Shown piece after piece: positions 24,450 through 35,913 of a DNA stretch of 64,000 nt. The notes under the pieces are model-generated. The model was not told the DNA's origin and ran no database searches. It saw only the letters and a program-made list of their open reading frames with translations. This DNA is from Taeniopygia guttata (taxonomy: Eukaryota > Chordata > Aves > Passeriformes > Estrildidae): the NCBI RefSeq assembly GCF_048771995.1, contig NC_133024.1, positions 59,726,501 through 59,790,500 of the forward strand, written 5' to 3'. Made by a program: the position numbers and the translations under genes. Every line of letters starts with the position of its first letter. The first letter of the stretch is position 1.

Positions 24450-24490
24450 GGAGAGGAGAGGAGAGGGGAGGAGAGGGGAGAGGAGAGGAG
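24450..24490. repeat. (GAGAGG)n-like purine tract
   Basis: About 40 bases of pure G and A in GAGGA and GAGAGGGG units. A polypurine tract like this can form triplex DNA. Confidence 0.85.
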
Positions 24491-26807
24491 CTCTCAGCAG
24501 CAGGGCCTCTCTCTCTGACCTCACAACCTCAGGAAGTTCAAAGGTTTACAGGGAAAAATATTAGTATTCTTCAGGACTGAATGATTCAAGAAATTGATGA
24601 TTTATTATAAATGCTTTGTTCCATTTTATGTGCAATAGTAATGTTGTTAGTATAGGCCAATGTATTTTGGCAAACAGCCATTTATTCACACAAAATTAAA
24701 ATGAAATCTCATCCCCCTTATTGAAGTAGAAACAAACATATCTGGCCTCTTCCTGCCTCAGAAATCTATTCTGCTGAGTTCTGTGACCAAACCCAATCTC
24801 ATCTCTGTCTTTGCATAGCCGGTCTGCACCTGCCCCTTCTGACTTCACTGCTGCCAGCACCCTCACAGGGCAAATCGAAGGGATCAGCTCTTCATTGTGC
24901 AGCCAGAAAACCCAATGACTGGCATTGCCCAGCAATGACCAGACCTTGAGAGGATGATAATTGTCTTGGTTGAGGAGCTAACATAGTGTCCAGCTACCTG
25001 ACAATAGAAAGAAGCCTGAATTTTCTTTCAGCTCGTATGGCTGGGGAAATATATTTAGGCTAGTGGCAGAGAATTCTTTCCTTTTAATTTAAAAAAATGT
25101 ATTTTTTTTTTACTAGCTTCTATTATTTTTTTCCTGAAGGAGACATTCTGTGATCATGTATTGATTTTAACTGTGTTTTCCCATTCTGTATTAGTGAAGT
25201 TTGAGGTGGACCATCTGGTTTAATCTTGAGGGAGGGAAACAAAGAAGGAGAAATACAGAAAGACCTGAAAAGCCTGACCTTTTCAATCTTCCAAGGGACC
25301 TTTTCAATCTCCCTTGACATAATCCTCTTCTGTGAAAACCATCAGAAGCTATGGGATTTCTTCTAATGGGGAAATTAAAGCAGATTTCAGAACTTCAAAA
25401 GTTATCGTGACACCAAAGTGCATTTCCACCCTCCAGCCTCCCCCTGTGCCTCGCCCAGCCAGGTGCTTTAACCTGACCTTCAGCTGGCCTTGAGCCTTAT
25501 CTCCCCTCTGCTGGCCACCACTTTGCCTGCTCCTACTCAAGAGCACTTCAGCTTATGTGTGACAGGTCTGTCCCAAAGATGCCACTGAGTGTGCCTGTGG
25601 CAGCAGCTCTCTGGCTACAGACAGCAACAGGAAACTTTCCCAGGCCTTTCTGGGGAAAGATCAGAGAAAAGGATGAAAAACAATTCCTAACTTGCTGCAC
25701 CTGTTGTTGTGAACATGTGGAATGTGTTATGGAGATTTGTTTACCAAAGGGTGGTTTCTTAATTAGCCAATGGTGATGGTGTTTTAAAGAACCAATCAAT
25801 TCCAGCTGTATCATAGCTGTCTATGAAAGCAATGGGTCACCCCCAGAAGAGGGTTGAAGAGAGGAGAATGTAGGGAATCCCTCTCTGTGGGGAGCAGGCT
25901 GCCTTTAAGTTCTGTGAGGCAAGACACATGCAGCAGGGCCCAGCAGCTGAGGAAACTCATGGCTTCAGTTATCAAGATTGAGGCATGGTGAATAAAAGAC
26001 ATTTTCACTTCAAGCTGGGTGAGAGGGCATCTGATGTATCACATGAGAACCTCTTACTTGCTAGGGAAAACAACCCTGAAAACATTCTCAGGAGCAGCAG
26101 TGATCCAGAAAGGGAGAAAGCACATGCATAGTAAAAAGAAAATAATTACTCCCCCAGCACTGGTGTATTTATATGGGTTACATACAGATGTGCTTATATT
26201 TGAGGTTGGATACTCTTGGCCTAGGGAAACAAGAATCTCCATCCACTGGTGCATGGGGGCCGCACTGTATTTCCTGAAGTGTCCTGATATGGCCCAAAAT
26301 GGACCTAAATCTGGTATTATACTTCCTGAGAGAAAACACCAAAATTTGCACAAGATTCTCTTGTAATTGTTTTGGATTAATCTCAGTGATCCGGCTGGCA
26401 TGATAACTGACCTTTTTTCTATTTCACCTCTAGTGCTTGATGTGGGACTGATCAGTTTTCAGTCAAAGCTGGTATTTTTATAAACAAATTTGAAAGCAAA
26501 TTGAGTTTGCATTCAGTCTCTTTGTCTATAATGTAGTTTTCATTGATGCAGTAAGTTTGCAGAATTAATTTCTTCTGAGAGTCTTTATTTGTTAACAAGA
26601 GCAAGGCTATTTCAGTGAAGCATTTATGCTATAGTATTTTAAATACAGAGATGTTTTAATCTCTCAGATGCTCTTATTAAACTTAGTGACTTAAAATACG
26701 TGACTCCATCTGGGCAGTTGCAGGCATAAAGAATTTATCATTTGTTAAAAACCACTCATATGCTTCCTGAATCCACCCTTGGTTTGCCTGTAGCTCTGGG
26801 AAAACAA

Positions 26808-26829
26808 TTTTTTTTTTTTTTTTTTTTTT
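26808..26829. repeat. Poly-T run (22 T)
   Basis: An uninterrupted T homopolymer followed by ACAG, so by itself it resembles a pyrimidine tract plus acceptor. No coding exon follows it. Confidence 0.85.
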
Positions 26830-27156
26830 ACAGATGTCTGCAGCCTCCTGCATTACCCTGTCACTTCCAGAAAATAGGATTTCTCACCTACAGATGGTGA
26901 AGAGAGAGGAGGGTAGCCGTGAACATTAGGTTGAAATTACTTGTCAGGTTTGATCAATTCACAGAAAGACAAAAATCCCTTTTGAAAAGGCACAGTTGAT
27001 TTTTGAAGATTAGTGGTGGTGTCCTCGCAGCTCCTTTGTTTGGGTAAATTATACAAGGGTGCAGTTTATTACCTAAATGAAGGATACATTTGCATGTAGA
27101 TGGTACATAAATTATTTAATTCTGCACCGGACGGTGCAATAAACAACCCCTCTCCT

Positions 27157-27183
27157 ACACACACACACACAAATACACACACA
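27157..27183. repeat. (AC)n microsatellite
   Basis: Dinucleotide run with one AAAT-type interruption. Confidence 0.85.
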
Positions 27184-30100
27184 TATTCACCTACCCAGGA
27201 CTTATGGTACAGGGGGTGGTTCTTTACTTTGTGCTTTCTTTTCCCTTTTATTGCCTTGTAAGTATTATTATTTGACAAAGCACTAGGGAAGAGTACATGA
27301 ATCTATTAAAGATAACAAAGCTCCACTGTGACACAAAACTCATGAAAGCAGACAAATAAATCTTCCATAATGTGGAATAGCTGGTCCCTAGCTCTTCAAG
27401 GAATGAAGAAGCAGTTGATCTTGAAATGAACACTAATCTGAATCCTGCTGTTCTTGGGGTGACTTCTTGTTGCAGCAATTTCTCCTTACAATTTAGGCAT
27501 GCTATGATGTATAAATTACCATCTGTGTGCTTTGTTTAATGAGAGCATTCAGAGACAATACCTGGTTTTTGTCTCCCAGAGTAGCAAATATTCCTATAAA
27601 TAAAGAAGATGAGTGAGCGTGTGAGATGAGTGTGCCTGTGCCAGAAAGCACAGAAAACAGCTCCTAATCTGCTCTTATGCCCCACCAACACGCATGCTCT
27701 TACAGTCCACCAACATAGACTGCTAACAGGCAGGTAGTTGGCTCACTCTGATGGGAAGGAAAAAAAAGATATTTCCTGACCACTTATCTTCCTGCTGTGA
27801 TTTTCAGCCTGGTTTCCTTCAGACGTGTAGTTTACACAGCCCTGCATCATTCAATGTCCTTACCATGCCCAAACCATTGGGCAATTTTGCCTGGGTGCAC
27901 CAGAGCTGGGGATGGCTCAGCTTCACCACCAGCAGCTGCATCCCATCCTGAATTTGGGTTCTGCTGTGCCCATGCTTCTAACAGACATCAGCAAGTCCTT
28001 CCCTCTGGCTTGTCTTCCTCCCAGGGTAGTGGGATGTCCATCCCCAGAGAAAGTCTGTGTGTGAGCCAAAGGGGCAGATGATATCAGTGATGTGGCACAA
28101 AAGCAAGTGTCCCAGGCTAACCTGAGCTGCCAGGTGGGTTTTGGGTGTAGAGATGACCAAGCTGATGTCAGGGAGCTTCCAGCGGTGGCTGCAACAGAGG
28201 TAACAAATTGGGAAAAAGTGTCAAAGTCCTTCTTTGTATAAAATATCCTGAACCCCCATCTTGTGCTGTGTGGAAATCCATCTGAAGTGTTATGAAAGCC
28301 TGCTCTGACCCACTTTGTTTGCTGATCACATGTGAACAGCCTCAGGAAAAATAAAGCAACTCTTGCTTTGAGTTGTTTTCTTCTTTGTCCATTACAATTT
28401 CATTTTTCTAAGATTAAGGAGAAAAAAATTGAAGACCCAAACAGCCTCATGTTTCTGAACATTTTGCAGCAGCAGAAAGAAACAGAATGAAACAACCCCT
28501 TAAATTATTGCATTTTCAAAAAGAATCATCATCTCATTGTGCAGATGGTGTGCGCCAGGCCCTCATTAGCATCTTGCTCTATTTTTAGTCCCTCTTCTAG
28601 CTGCACATGAAATCTGGCTGTATTAAAGGAGTTACCACAATGCCTTCCCTAAACATCATTTTGGTTCCCAAATGGCACTCTGCACCTTCCTGCCTGAGGT
28701 TTTAACGTAGAACTGACTGCTCTGCAACCACCAGTGTGTTTGTTCATGGGCAAATGGAAGAAAATCACCTCTCACATCACCTTCCTCCGTCATCAGCAAT
28801 TTTTGGTGTGTCTGTTGTGAAGTTGTTAATCCTGAAAGTAGATTATCTTGTTTGAACCTTGGTGAAAGAAAGGCTAGGATTGCTCTGGCAGACCAGAGAA
28901 GTGAGCATAGTGAAAATCAAATTCTCTGCTTGCTACTGAACTGGATCCCAGTGCTAACCCACAGCCCAGGATGATCCTTTGGTAACCTCTTGTTATTGTC
29001 AGCTGGTAAATGAATGACATTTCTCATCAATTTTAACATCTGGGAGGAGTGCAAGCACAAAGTACCCTTTTCTCCTAGCCTGTGGTATTTGGAGTAGGTT
29101 TCAGTCTGGTTTTCCTGGAGATTTAAGCCCCCAAAAGAGTGGAGGTTGATGTGAACAATTTATGGATTTTATTCATTGCCTCCTGAAGTTGATGTCAAAA
29201 TACCTGAAATGTATCACCTCCTCAAAGTGCCCTACATCCACCCTCCACAACAGAAACTATAGGTCACCTAGGCAAATGCAGACACTTATCTTCCACTTGT
29301 CTAACATCAAAGGGGGCAACACCCTTGCTTCATGTCCAACGGGAGAAGCCGGTTCTTGTAGTCCCTTCAAGTCCACTTCCATTTGCAGATACAGCAGGAA
29401 ATTTCAGGTGCCTCCACTCTGGATCAGATACAGTTCTCTTTCACTTTTTTTTTCTGAATTATTTAACATGAGCTCGATGTCCCTTGCAGCTGAGTTCCAG
29501 AGGAAGGAATGGTAATGAGGTAGTAATTTGTATGAGAGACAACAGGTCAGCTGAAGGTATCGTGCTCTGAGGGTGGAGGTTGCTTCAATAAACCATGAAT
29601 ATTCATCTTGCATGTCTGGTCAGTTTTGATCATTCAGATGAATTTTCAAGGCAATTCCTATCAAGCTTCATGAGAGCCTGAAACAGGTTTTGGCAATAAG
29701 AAAGCAAAGAAAAAGAAAATGATGTTAAAAGGAATTGACAGGCAATAGGGTTAGAGATCCTGCCCAAATCCTATCTTGCAAATAAGCAACCTGAAATGAA
29801 GTAATTAATCTGTGAAGGTCTTTGATAACTTATGTGGTAATGCTGAAGTATATTCCCCTTTATATATTACTATATAAAATATACTTCCCGCTAAAGTATA
29901 TTCCCTGCTAAAGTAAATTAATTGTCCAGAAGAAAAATCCCAAACAGACAAAAATTGATGCCCAAAGCCTTCAAGAAATGAGGAGCAGATTCATGTTGTT
30001 TCCATTTAATGAAATGACAGAAATATTAGAAAATGCCAAGAGCCCCTTTCTTTGCTTCTCCACAGGACCAGCTCTGGGCTAGACACAGGTTCAAAACTGA

Positions 30101-30807
30101 TTCCTATGAGAATTCTTAAGCTCCGGACACAAATTGCAGGTCATGCTAAATCCAACTCATGAGGGACAGCCCAAGCAGGAGTACAGGGAACTCTGTTTTA
30201 CCTTTGGTGACAGTGACACTTTTCTCTTCAAACCAGTTGTGACTGAGAAGATTAAATATAGCAAACAAATTGTAAGACAAGCTTTAGCAGGCAGTGCATT
30301 TTGGCAAATTTTCTTTTCCTCCTAGTATTTTATTTCAGCTGTCTCATGATGCACCACCCTCTCATAAAAGTAGCCCTCCAATGCAAACAGGTGATACAAG
30401 CTAAGAATGTAAAATAGGATTTGCATGGCACTCGTGAAATATTTTAGAGATACCCATAGAAAGGTTTATTGCTGCTCTTTCATGTAATACATCATGATAA
30501 GGATTTCTAGAAGATTATATACATTGGTTCAGATTAAGAAATTATCTCGCAGGTACCATTGCATGGTGTATGAGAGCATTTCACGTCATGTAACATGTTA
30601 AGTCAAAGTCAAATATTTGGGGAGACAGTGGCATATGAATGACAACAAATAACAAATATGTGTCAAAATATGTGTGGAGAAAAAGACTGCTCAGGATTTG
30701 TGCAATAAATAACCTATTCCTGTGCTACTTTCATTACTTAAATTCCAGTCTGGCATACCTAACCTGAGTTCAGGCAGGTCATTTGTGCTTGTCTTCAAGT
30801 CAGTGCT

Positions 30808-31420
30808 TGACCAAGGGCATCCTGGCCTGTATCAGCAATAGTGTGGCCAGCAGGATCAGGGCAGTGATTGTTCCCCTGCTCTTAAGGACACTGGTGAGGC
30901 CACAACTTGAATCTTATGTTCAGTTTGGGGCCCCTCACTATAAGAAGGACTCTCGGGTGCTGGAGCATGTCCAGAGAAGGGCAATGGAGATGGGGAAGGG
31001 TCTGGAGCACAAGTCTGATGAGGAGCAGCTGAGGGAGCTGGGATTGTTTAGCCTGGAGAAGAGAAGGCTCAGGAGGGACTTTATCACTCCTACAACTGCC
31101 TGAAAGGAGAGTGGAGCCAGGTGGAGTCAGTCCCTTCTCCCAGGCAACCAGCAACAGGATGAGAAGACAAAGCCTCAAGCTCCCCAGGGGAAGTTCAGGT
31201 TGGACATCAGGAAGAATTTCTTCAAGGAAAGGGTAGTAAAGCATTGGAATAGGCTGCCCATTGGAAGTGATCGAGCCCCCATCCCTGGAGGTATTTAAAA
31301 GATTTGAGATGTGGCACTGAGGGACATGGTTTAGACGTGGCCTTGGAAATGCTGTGTTAATGAGAGGACTCAATAATCTTAGAGGTCTTTTCCAACCTAA
31401 ACAATTCTATGGTTCTGTAA
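30808..31420 (+). mobile_element. CR1 LINE fragment, ORF2 C-terminus and 3' end (broken)
   Basis: The first frame reads [45 protein letters not shown] and on to [15 protein letters not shown], the C-terminal ORF2 text of CR1. Other frames then give FRLDIRKNFF- and KHWNRLP-like text. It ends near 31420 in the ATTCTATGGTTCTGT octamer-type tail that defines CR1 3' ends. The copy is 5'-truncated, as is usual for CR1, and frame-disrupted. It has the same orientation as the 12.2-kb piece but is a separate insertion, because the two are 17 kb apart and only one carries the tail. Confidence 0.9.
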
Positions 31421-31443
31421 GGATCAGCCTTGCACTGTATATC

Positions 31444-31466
31444 AAAAAAAAAAACAAAAAAAAAAA
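31444..31466. repeat. A-rich tract just after the CR1 tail
   Basis: Two A runs split by one C, about 25 bases beyond the CR1 3' end. CR1 does not end in poly(A), so this is likely independent simple sequence. Confidence 0.75.
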
Positions 31467-33048
31467 CCAGTTTTAATTTCTCAAAGGATTAATTTTCTTG
31501 ACATAGCAGTACAGTTATACTGCTTGAATTTTAAAAGAGGAAGTGGGCTTTTGCAATTCTGTCATTGATGCTCACAGATGGACACACCTCACCGTCTCAG
31601 AGGATGATCTAAGCATTTGGATTAAGTGACCTGAACTGTCATTAATAATGCAGTAGTCATCTTCCAGGAAACCCTCTCCTCCATAGTCCTCTGCCGAGTT
31701 CCAGGGGTGCTCACCTTGCCAGCCCAGCTCCAAGCCCTCCAAAGTTCACTCCTTGATGCCTCTTCTAACTCGCTGGAGCTGGAAGGATGCCTCAGTCTCT
31801 GGCTGGTTTTCTGACAGCTGTGTGATGTGTGATGCCATGCACTAGTTTGCCTTAGGGTTCAGTGTGTCTGTTCTGGGAAATGACACTGTTTTATGACATG
31901 TGGCATCTAAGACAAGGCTGAAGAGAAGCCCAGGATCACCTACCCCTCTGGCGATATGAATACTTGTGCAATTATGTTGGCATAATACAAAGGTGGTTCA
32001 AGTTCACTTTTTCAGCTGGAAAATGTTCATTTTAAAGGAATTAAAGAGAGGGCCTTTAAGCATTGGAAGGGGATGAGATTGTTACCTGTGGAAGAACAAG
32101 GGTAGCTTTGTGGCGTGTTTGGGCTGGGGGCAAGGCTGCTTGCCAGGGAATAAACCTGGGGGGGGGGTAATGAGAGGATAGCCAGCTCTTCTTGTGAGTG
32201 GTGACCCCATACCCCGTGACACTGATCTGGAGCTGCAGCCTGAAGGCTGTGGTCTGAGGGACTGAAGATCGTGCTTGGAGTCATGCACCTCCATGAACAC
32301 AATCAAAATTGATGAAGCAATCTGAATATAGTTATCACCCCTGGATGAGAAGAGAGCAGTAAGCTATAGAGATTTTTGTGATAATAAGCTATAGAGATTT
32401 TAGTGATAATGAAGATGCTTTCCACCACTATTATTCCTTCTTTTTCCCAGAGAGCCTGAGGCCAAAGATTTTTGAAGGTCTCCCGATTCACAGCCTCACA
32501 TGGGACCTAGCCAAAAGCAGTGTCTAACTACACAGCCCTTTTCTGACACACTCCCACTTGAGTACAAACTAGTCCCCAGTCCAGTTTGATTAGTGCTTCT
32601 CTGATCAGAGACAACTCCCATTGAGTCTTTCAACATGCAATTATACTTTGAAAGGTCACTCTGGGAAAACTGTGCCATGAGGATCCATGTTTATTGACTC
32701 CCTTCCCTGAGCAATTTGCTCAGTTTACATGTAATGAATAAAAGCTGTTCTTGGCTGCTGTCCAACCTGACCGGTCTAAAAGCTATGCTGCGTCAGCCTT
32801 CTGCCAAGGCATTAACGCCAAAACTAAAGGTTGTTCCAGAAAAACCTCTTGACCTAGGAGCGTCTTTTTCCTGTCACCTTTGCATTTGGATACATTACCA
32901 TAATCCCCATTTACCATCATCAGTATCAGTATTTCCCATTCTTGTTTTGAGCTGCTGATTAAGTCCACTAATCCTTGCACCCAAATAAAATTTTGCTATC
33001 ATTTGTCCCACTGTCAATTTTCACCTGCATATTAGCTTCTAACATAAC
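31467..33048. other. Intergenic with a 25-bp tandem duplication
   Basis: No gene is recognised. A G10 run lies at about 32158-32167. The duplication at 32361-32410 is listed separately. Confidence 0.55.
32361..32410. repeat. 25-bp direct tandem duplication
   Basis: Positions 32361-32385 and 32386-32410 are adjacent copies differing at one base. This is a simple recent duplication in non-coding DNA. Confidence 0.95.
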
Positions 33049-33490
33049 TGTGATGGTTCAGACCTGTCTCTAGAATTGGCTGTTGTGTCTACTCAGGGCA
33101 AACAGGAGAGGAGAATGGGGTTTGTTTTGTTAGACAGCATATCAGCCTTGTAGATGGGTGTCATGTGAAGGGTTAGTTTAGCTCCAGGATGGGCAGCTGA
33201 CCCACCATGGCTGAGAATGTGCCTTAACCTGGCCAAGCGGCGGGACTATTATGGCAGGATGGATTCTGATGCTTGTGCTGTAGTCAGATCACAGACCCCA
33301 CAGCAAATGCAGTGGGAAATAACAGCTTTACAGCTCTGGGGCTGGAATGGACCATTCTGATCTCGTGGCCAGATGGTGCAGAGAGGATTTCTGCAGCAAG
33401 TCTGCACGTAGGGGAGTATCACTCGGTCTGGAGAAGAGCTACGCTGTGCCTATAGAGGAAAGTCATGTCACTGAGGAACTGAGAGCCCAT
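33049..33490 (+). mobile_element. Possible LTR-derived fossil (weak)
   Basis: The stretch begins with TGTGATGGTT, a start shared by many avian LTRs. It has a composition unlike its flanks and contains GGGTTAGTTTAGCTCC, which I associate with bird LTR-type repeats. No matching CA end, target duplication or retroviral gene was seen. The right boundary is a guess. It could equally be single-copy DNA. Confidence 0.25.
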
Positions 33491-35597
33491 CTCACCTGCC
33501 AGTCTTCAAGGCCAAATGGGAAGTGCAACAACCACTGCATATGGCAACTTCATAAATCACGGCAGGGCTTTCACTTAGGTTGCAAATTGGGTGAAGATGA
33601 GCGTGTTTTGCAGAAATAAATCCTCTGGTGTGTGGAAACATGACATTATGGCTCATATATAAAGATTTCTCCATATTTGAATCAGTGCTCTTTGGTGTTT
33701 CCCTCTGTGTACAGCCATGGCCCCTCCAGGATGAGCACCCCTGTGGTGTTCATTGCGGGCCTCAGTGCCTGGAGATCTCCATGGCTGATGATTCAGCTCT
33801 GGTTCATCCATGTTTCCAGTGCAGAGAAGAGCAGTCAGGAGGCATGGGTGAGGTGTGATCCAGCACAGACTGTTTGATTACGTGCTTGCCCTCAGTACAC
33901 TAAGGACATCTCATGCAGAAATCCTTTTTCAGCATGACTTCTCAGTGTATACACAACCACCAACACGTGCCAGTCCTGCATATGGGCTGTAAGGCCAATG
34001 AGTTTGCCATAATCCACAGCCTGGCTGTCAGCATCAGCCAGTGCAGACATACACTGCTGGAGGGCCCAGGTTTAATCTTCACTGTTTTTCAGCGTGGGAG
34101 TTTATCACACACAGCCACTGTGCAATTGCAACAACAATTTACAGTCTGCCAGGAATCCAGCCCGTCCTCCTCATACCTGGGGCTGTCCCTGTCTTCTGCC
34201 AATCCAGCAGAGGAGCTGGGTGGAGGCTTACCGAGAGGAAGCTGGATAAATCTCCTTGGCAGCTCTCACACTGGTCACACCATCCATATTTCTTAGTGAA
34301 AACTCTGCAGTAGCTGTGACATGCTGAAGTTCAACCCCCTCTGCCTAGTGGAATTCCTTTTCCAAGGACACATGCCACAAGAAACTGCTGCCCAGAGGCA
34401 ACAGCAATATATATTTCTGTTTCACTCAGGACCCTTGTAGCTGATTTTTTTTCATTCAGCATTTCTTTGAGTAATCAGGGTAGTCCTGAGACTTTCACTT
34501 TTCTGGATATCTCCCTCCACATCTCAATTAGGCAAAAACACAGGCCTCTCCTGAAGCTCACTTTAGGTAATGACCCCTTTCAATTACAGCTGCTACTTTA
34601 AAGATGTTATCAACCCTCATTGTGTTATTATTTTATGTTAGTATATTATACAATTATTTTTATATGTTACTGTAGTTCCCAGAGATCTCTCTCTGGATCA
34701 GAACAGCACTGTGAAAGTTGCAGTAGCACTCAACTATGTTTTGTATTGTCAGAAGCTAAGAGGAACCTCTATCCTGAAATAGGAAATATCTGGTAGTGAT
34801 AAGAACAGGCTTAATGTTTCTGATGTCAGATCCTGTTTTAATTCTCAAAGCTAAGGGAGGAACTCACAATGATTTTGGCTGCTGTTAAACTGAACCACCC
34901 TAGAATGGTAGCATCCAGTTTTGTGGCCCAGCTATTTGCTACAGTTTGTTAGGAAAGACTCAGATGGATCCCTGTGGGTGAATCTAGTGGTCCTGCTGTG
35001 AAAGGTACAGGCAGAGGTGTAAGGCTTGCCTGCATCCCTTCTATGCACTCATGCTGAGGAGCCTTGCAGAGCCTCTGTGGAGTCTTCCTGTCTTGTGCCC
35101 TGGTACCATCTCAGCCTAAAAGTGAATCTTAGTAGCTATTTAGAAACGGTCTCAGAGTCATTGAAGTCTTCAAGCCAGCTGCTTGGCAGCTATTATCTTC
35201 AGTGGCTAAAGCAGAGATTGCAACATGAAGAAAATTCCTACACAGACTCTGCTTGCCAGTCTGGATTCACCTTGAACAGGTGGGAGATGTAGTCCTTTCT
35301 CCACAGTCTGCTCGCCAGGCAGTCTGATCTGAAAACAAAGACACTTTCTAGACTTGTTTCATGCTTTACAGTGTTTGCTTTACTTTTTTAAGTTGTCTCA
35401 CTTAGCAGATCAACAAAGACTGTCTGAATTTTTCCTGAACTCAAGCCAATAGGACCTGGCTGGCAGTGAGATAGATCTTGCTATGCAGACAACCAATCTC
35501 AGCAATAAGAAAAGTGCTTTTAAAATCACCTGGAAACTCTGCCCTAAATCTCACATTTGCATTTGAATAAGTTTATTTCTTTGTCTAAAAGCTTTGA
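33491..35597. other. Intergenic, nothing recognised
   Basis: Open frames of 88-127 codons occur (for example 33913-34296) but have no domain, splice or composition support. Confidence 0.55.
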
Positions 35598-35913
35598 TTT
35601 TTCAGTCTGTGCTGCATGGATGTTGAAGCACTTCGTCACTGTTGCTATGAAAGTTCAAAGCCATTTATCATCAATAAGGTTACTTGATGCAATTTCTAAC
35701 AGGGAGAACCTCTCTGTCCTGGAACTTTCTGCAAGATTAAGTGATGTATTCAGACAGGCAATATCTCAGGAAGATTTTTCCTACTTGGAAGACATAAAGC
35801 TCATTCTGGTTGAAGTACAGCAGGTTTTGCAATTGGTGTTTCCCTTTTTCCTTCCACCAGAGTTTGTTAGTTTCTTTCTTGGAGCCTGGCATCCTTTTGT
35901 GAAAGTACTGTGA
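35598..35913 (+). CDS. Protein-like open frame, possible exon or exon relic (unrecognised)
   Basis: The open frame runs on the plus strand from before 35581 to a stop at 35911-35913. A good acceptor (GATTTTTCAG) ends at 35605. From there the frame reads as a helix-forming protein with regular Leu/Ile spacing (RLLDAISN, LELSARLSDVFRQ, YLEDIKLILVEVQQ) and few Gly or Pro until a hydrophobic tail. The only donor-like site is a weak CAG/GTTTTG at about 35823. I do not recognise a family. It lies 5 kb beyond the SIAH3 stop on the opposite strand. It may be a terminal exon, a relic, or a chance frame; transcript data would decide. Confidence 0.2.

Larger units (their letters stand above)
20739..30807. 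other. Intergenic between CBY2 and SIAH3, no gene recognised
   Basis: About 10 kb with no protein, RNA gene or named transposon that I can support. It contains a GA-rich tract (24450-24490), a T22 run (26808-26829) and an AC microsatellite (27157-27183), listed separately. The region around 22.9-23.5 kb is somewhat GC-richer but shows no CpG island or splice structure. Confidence 0.55.

Noticed and set aside
26808-26833. Splice acceptor (T22 then ACAG)
   Set aside because: No coding text or donor follows; homopolymer mimic.
33913-34296. 127-codon open frame
   Set aside because: Ser/His/Gln-rich chance translation with no recognisable motif or splice context.
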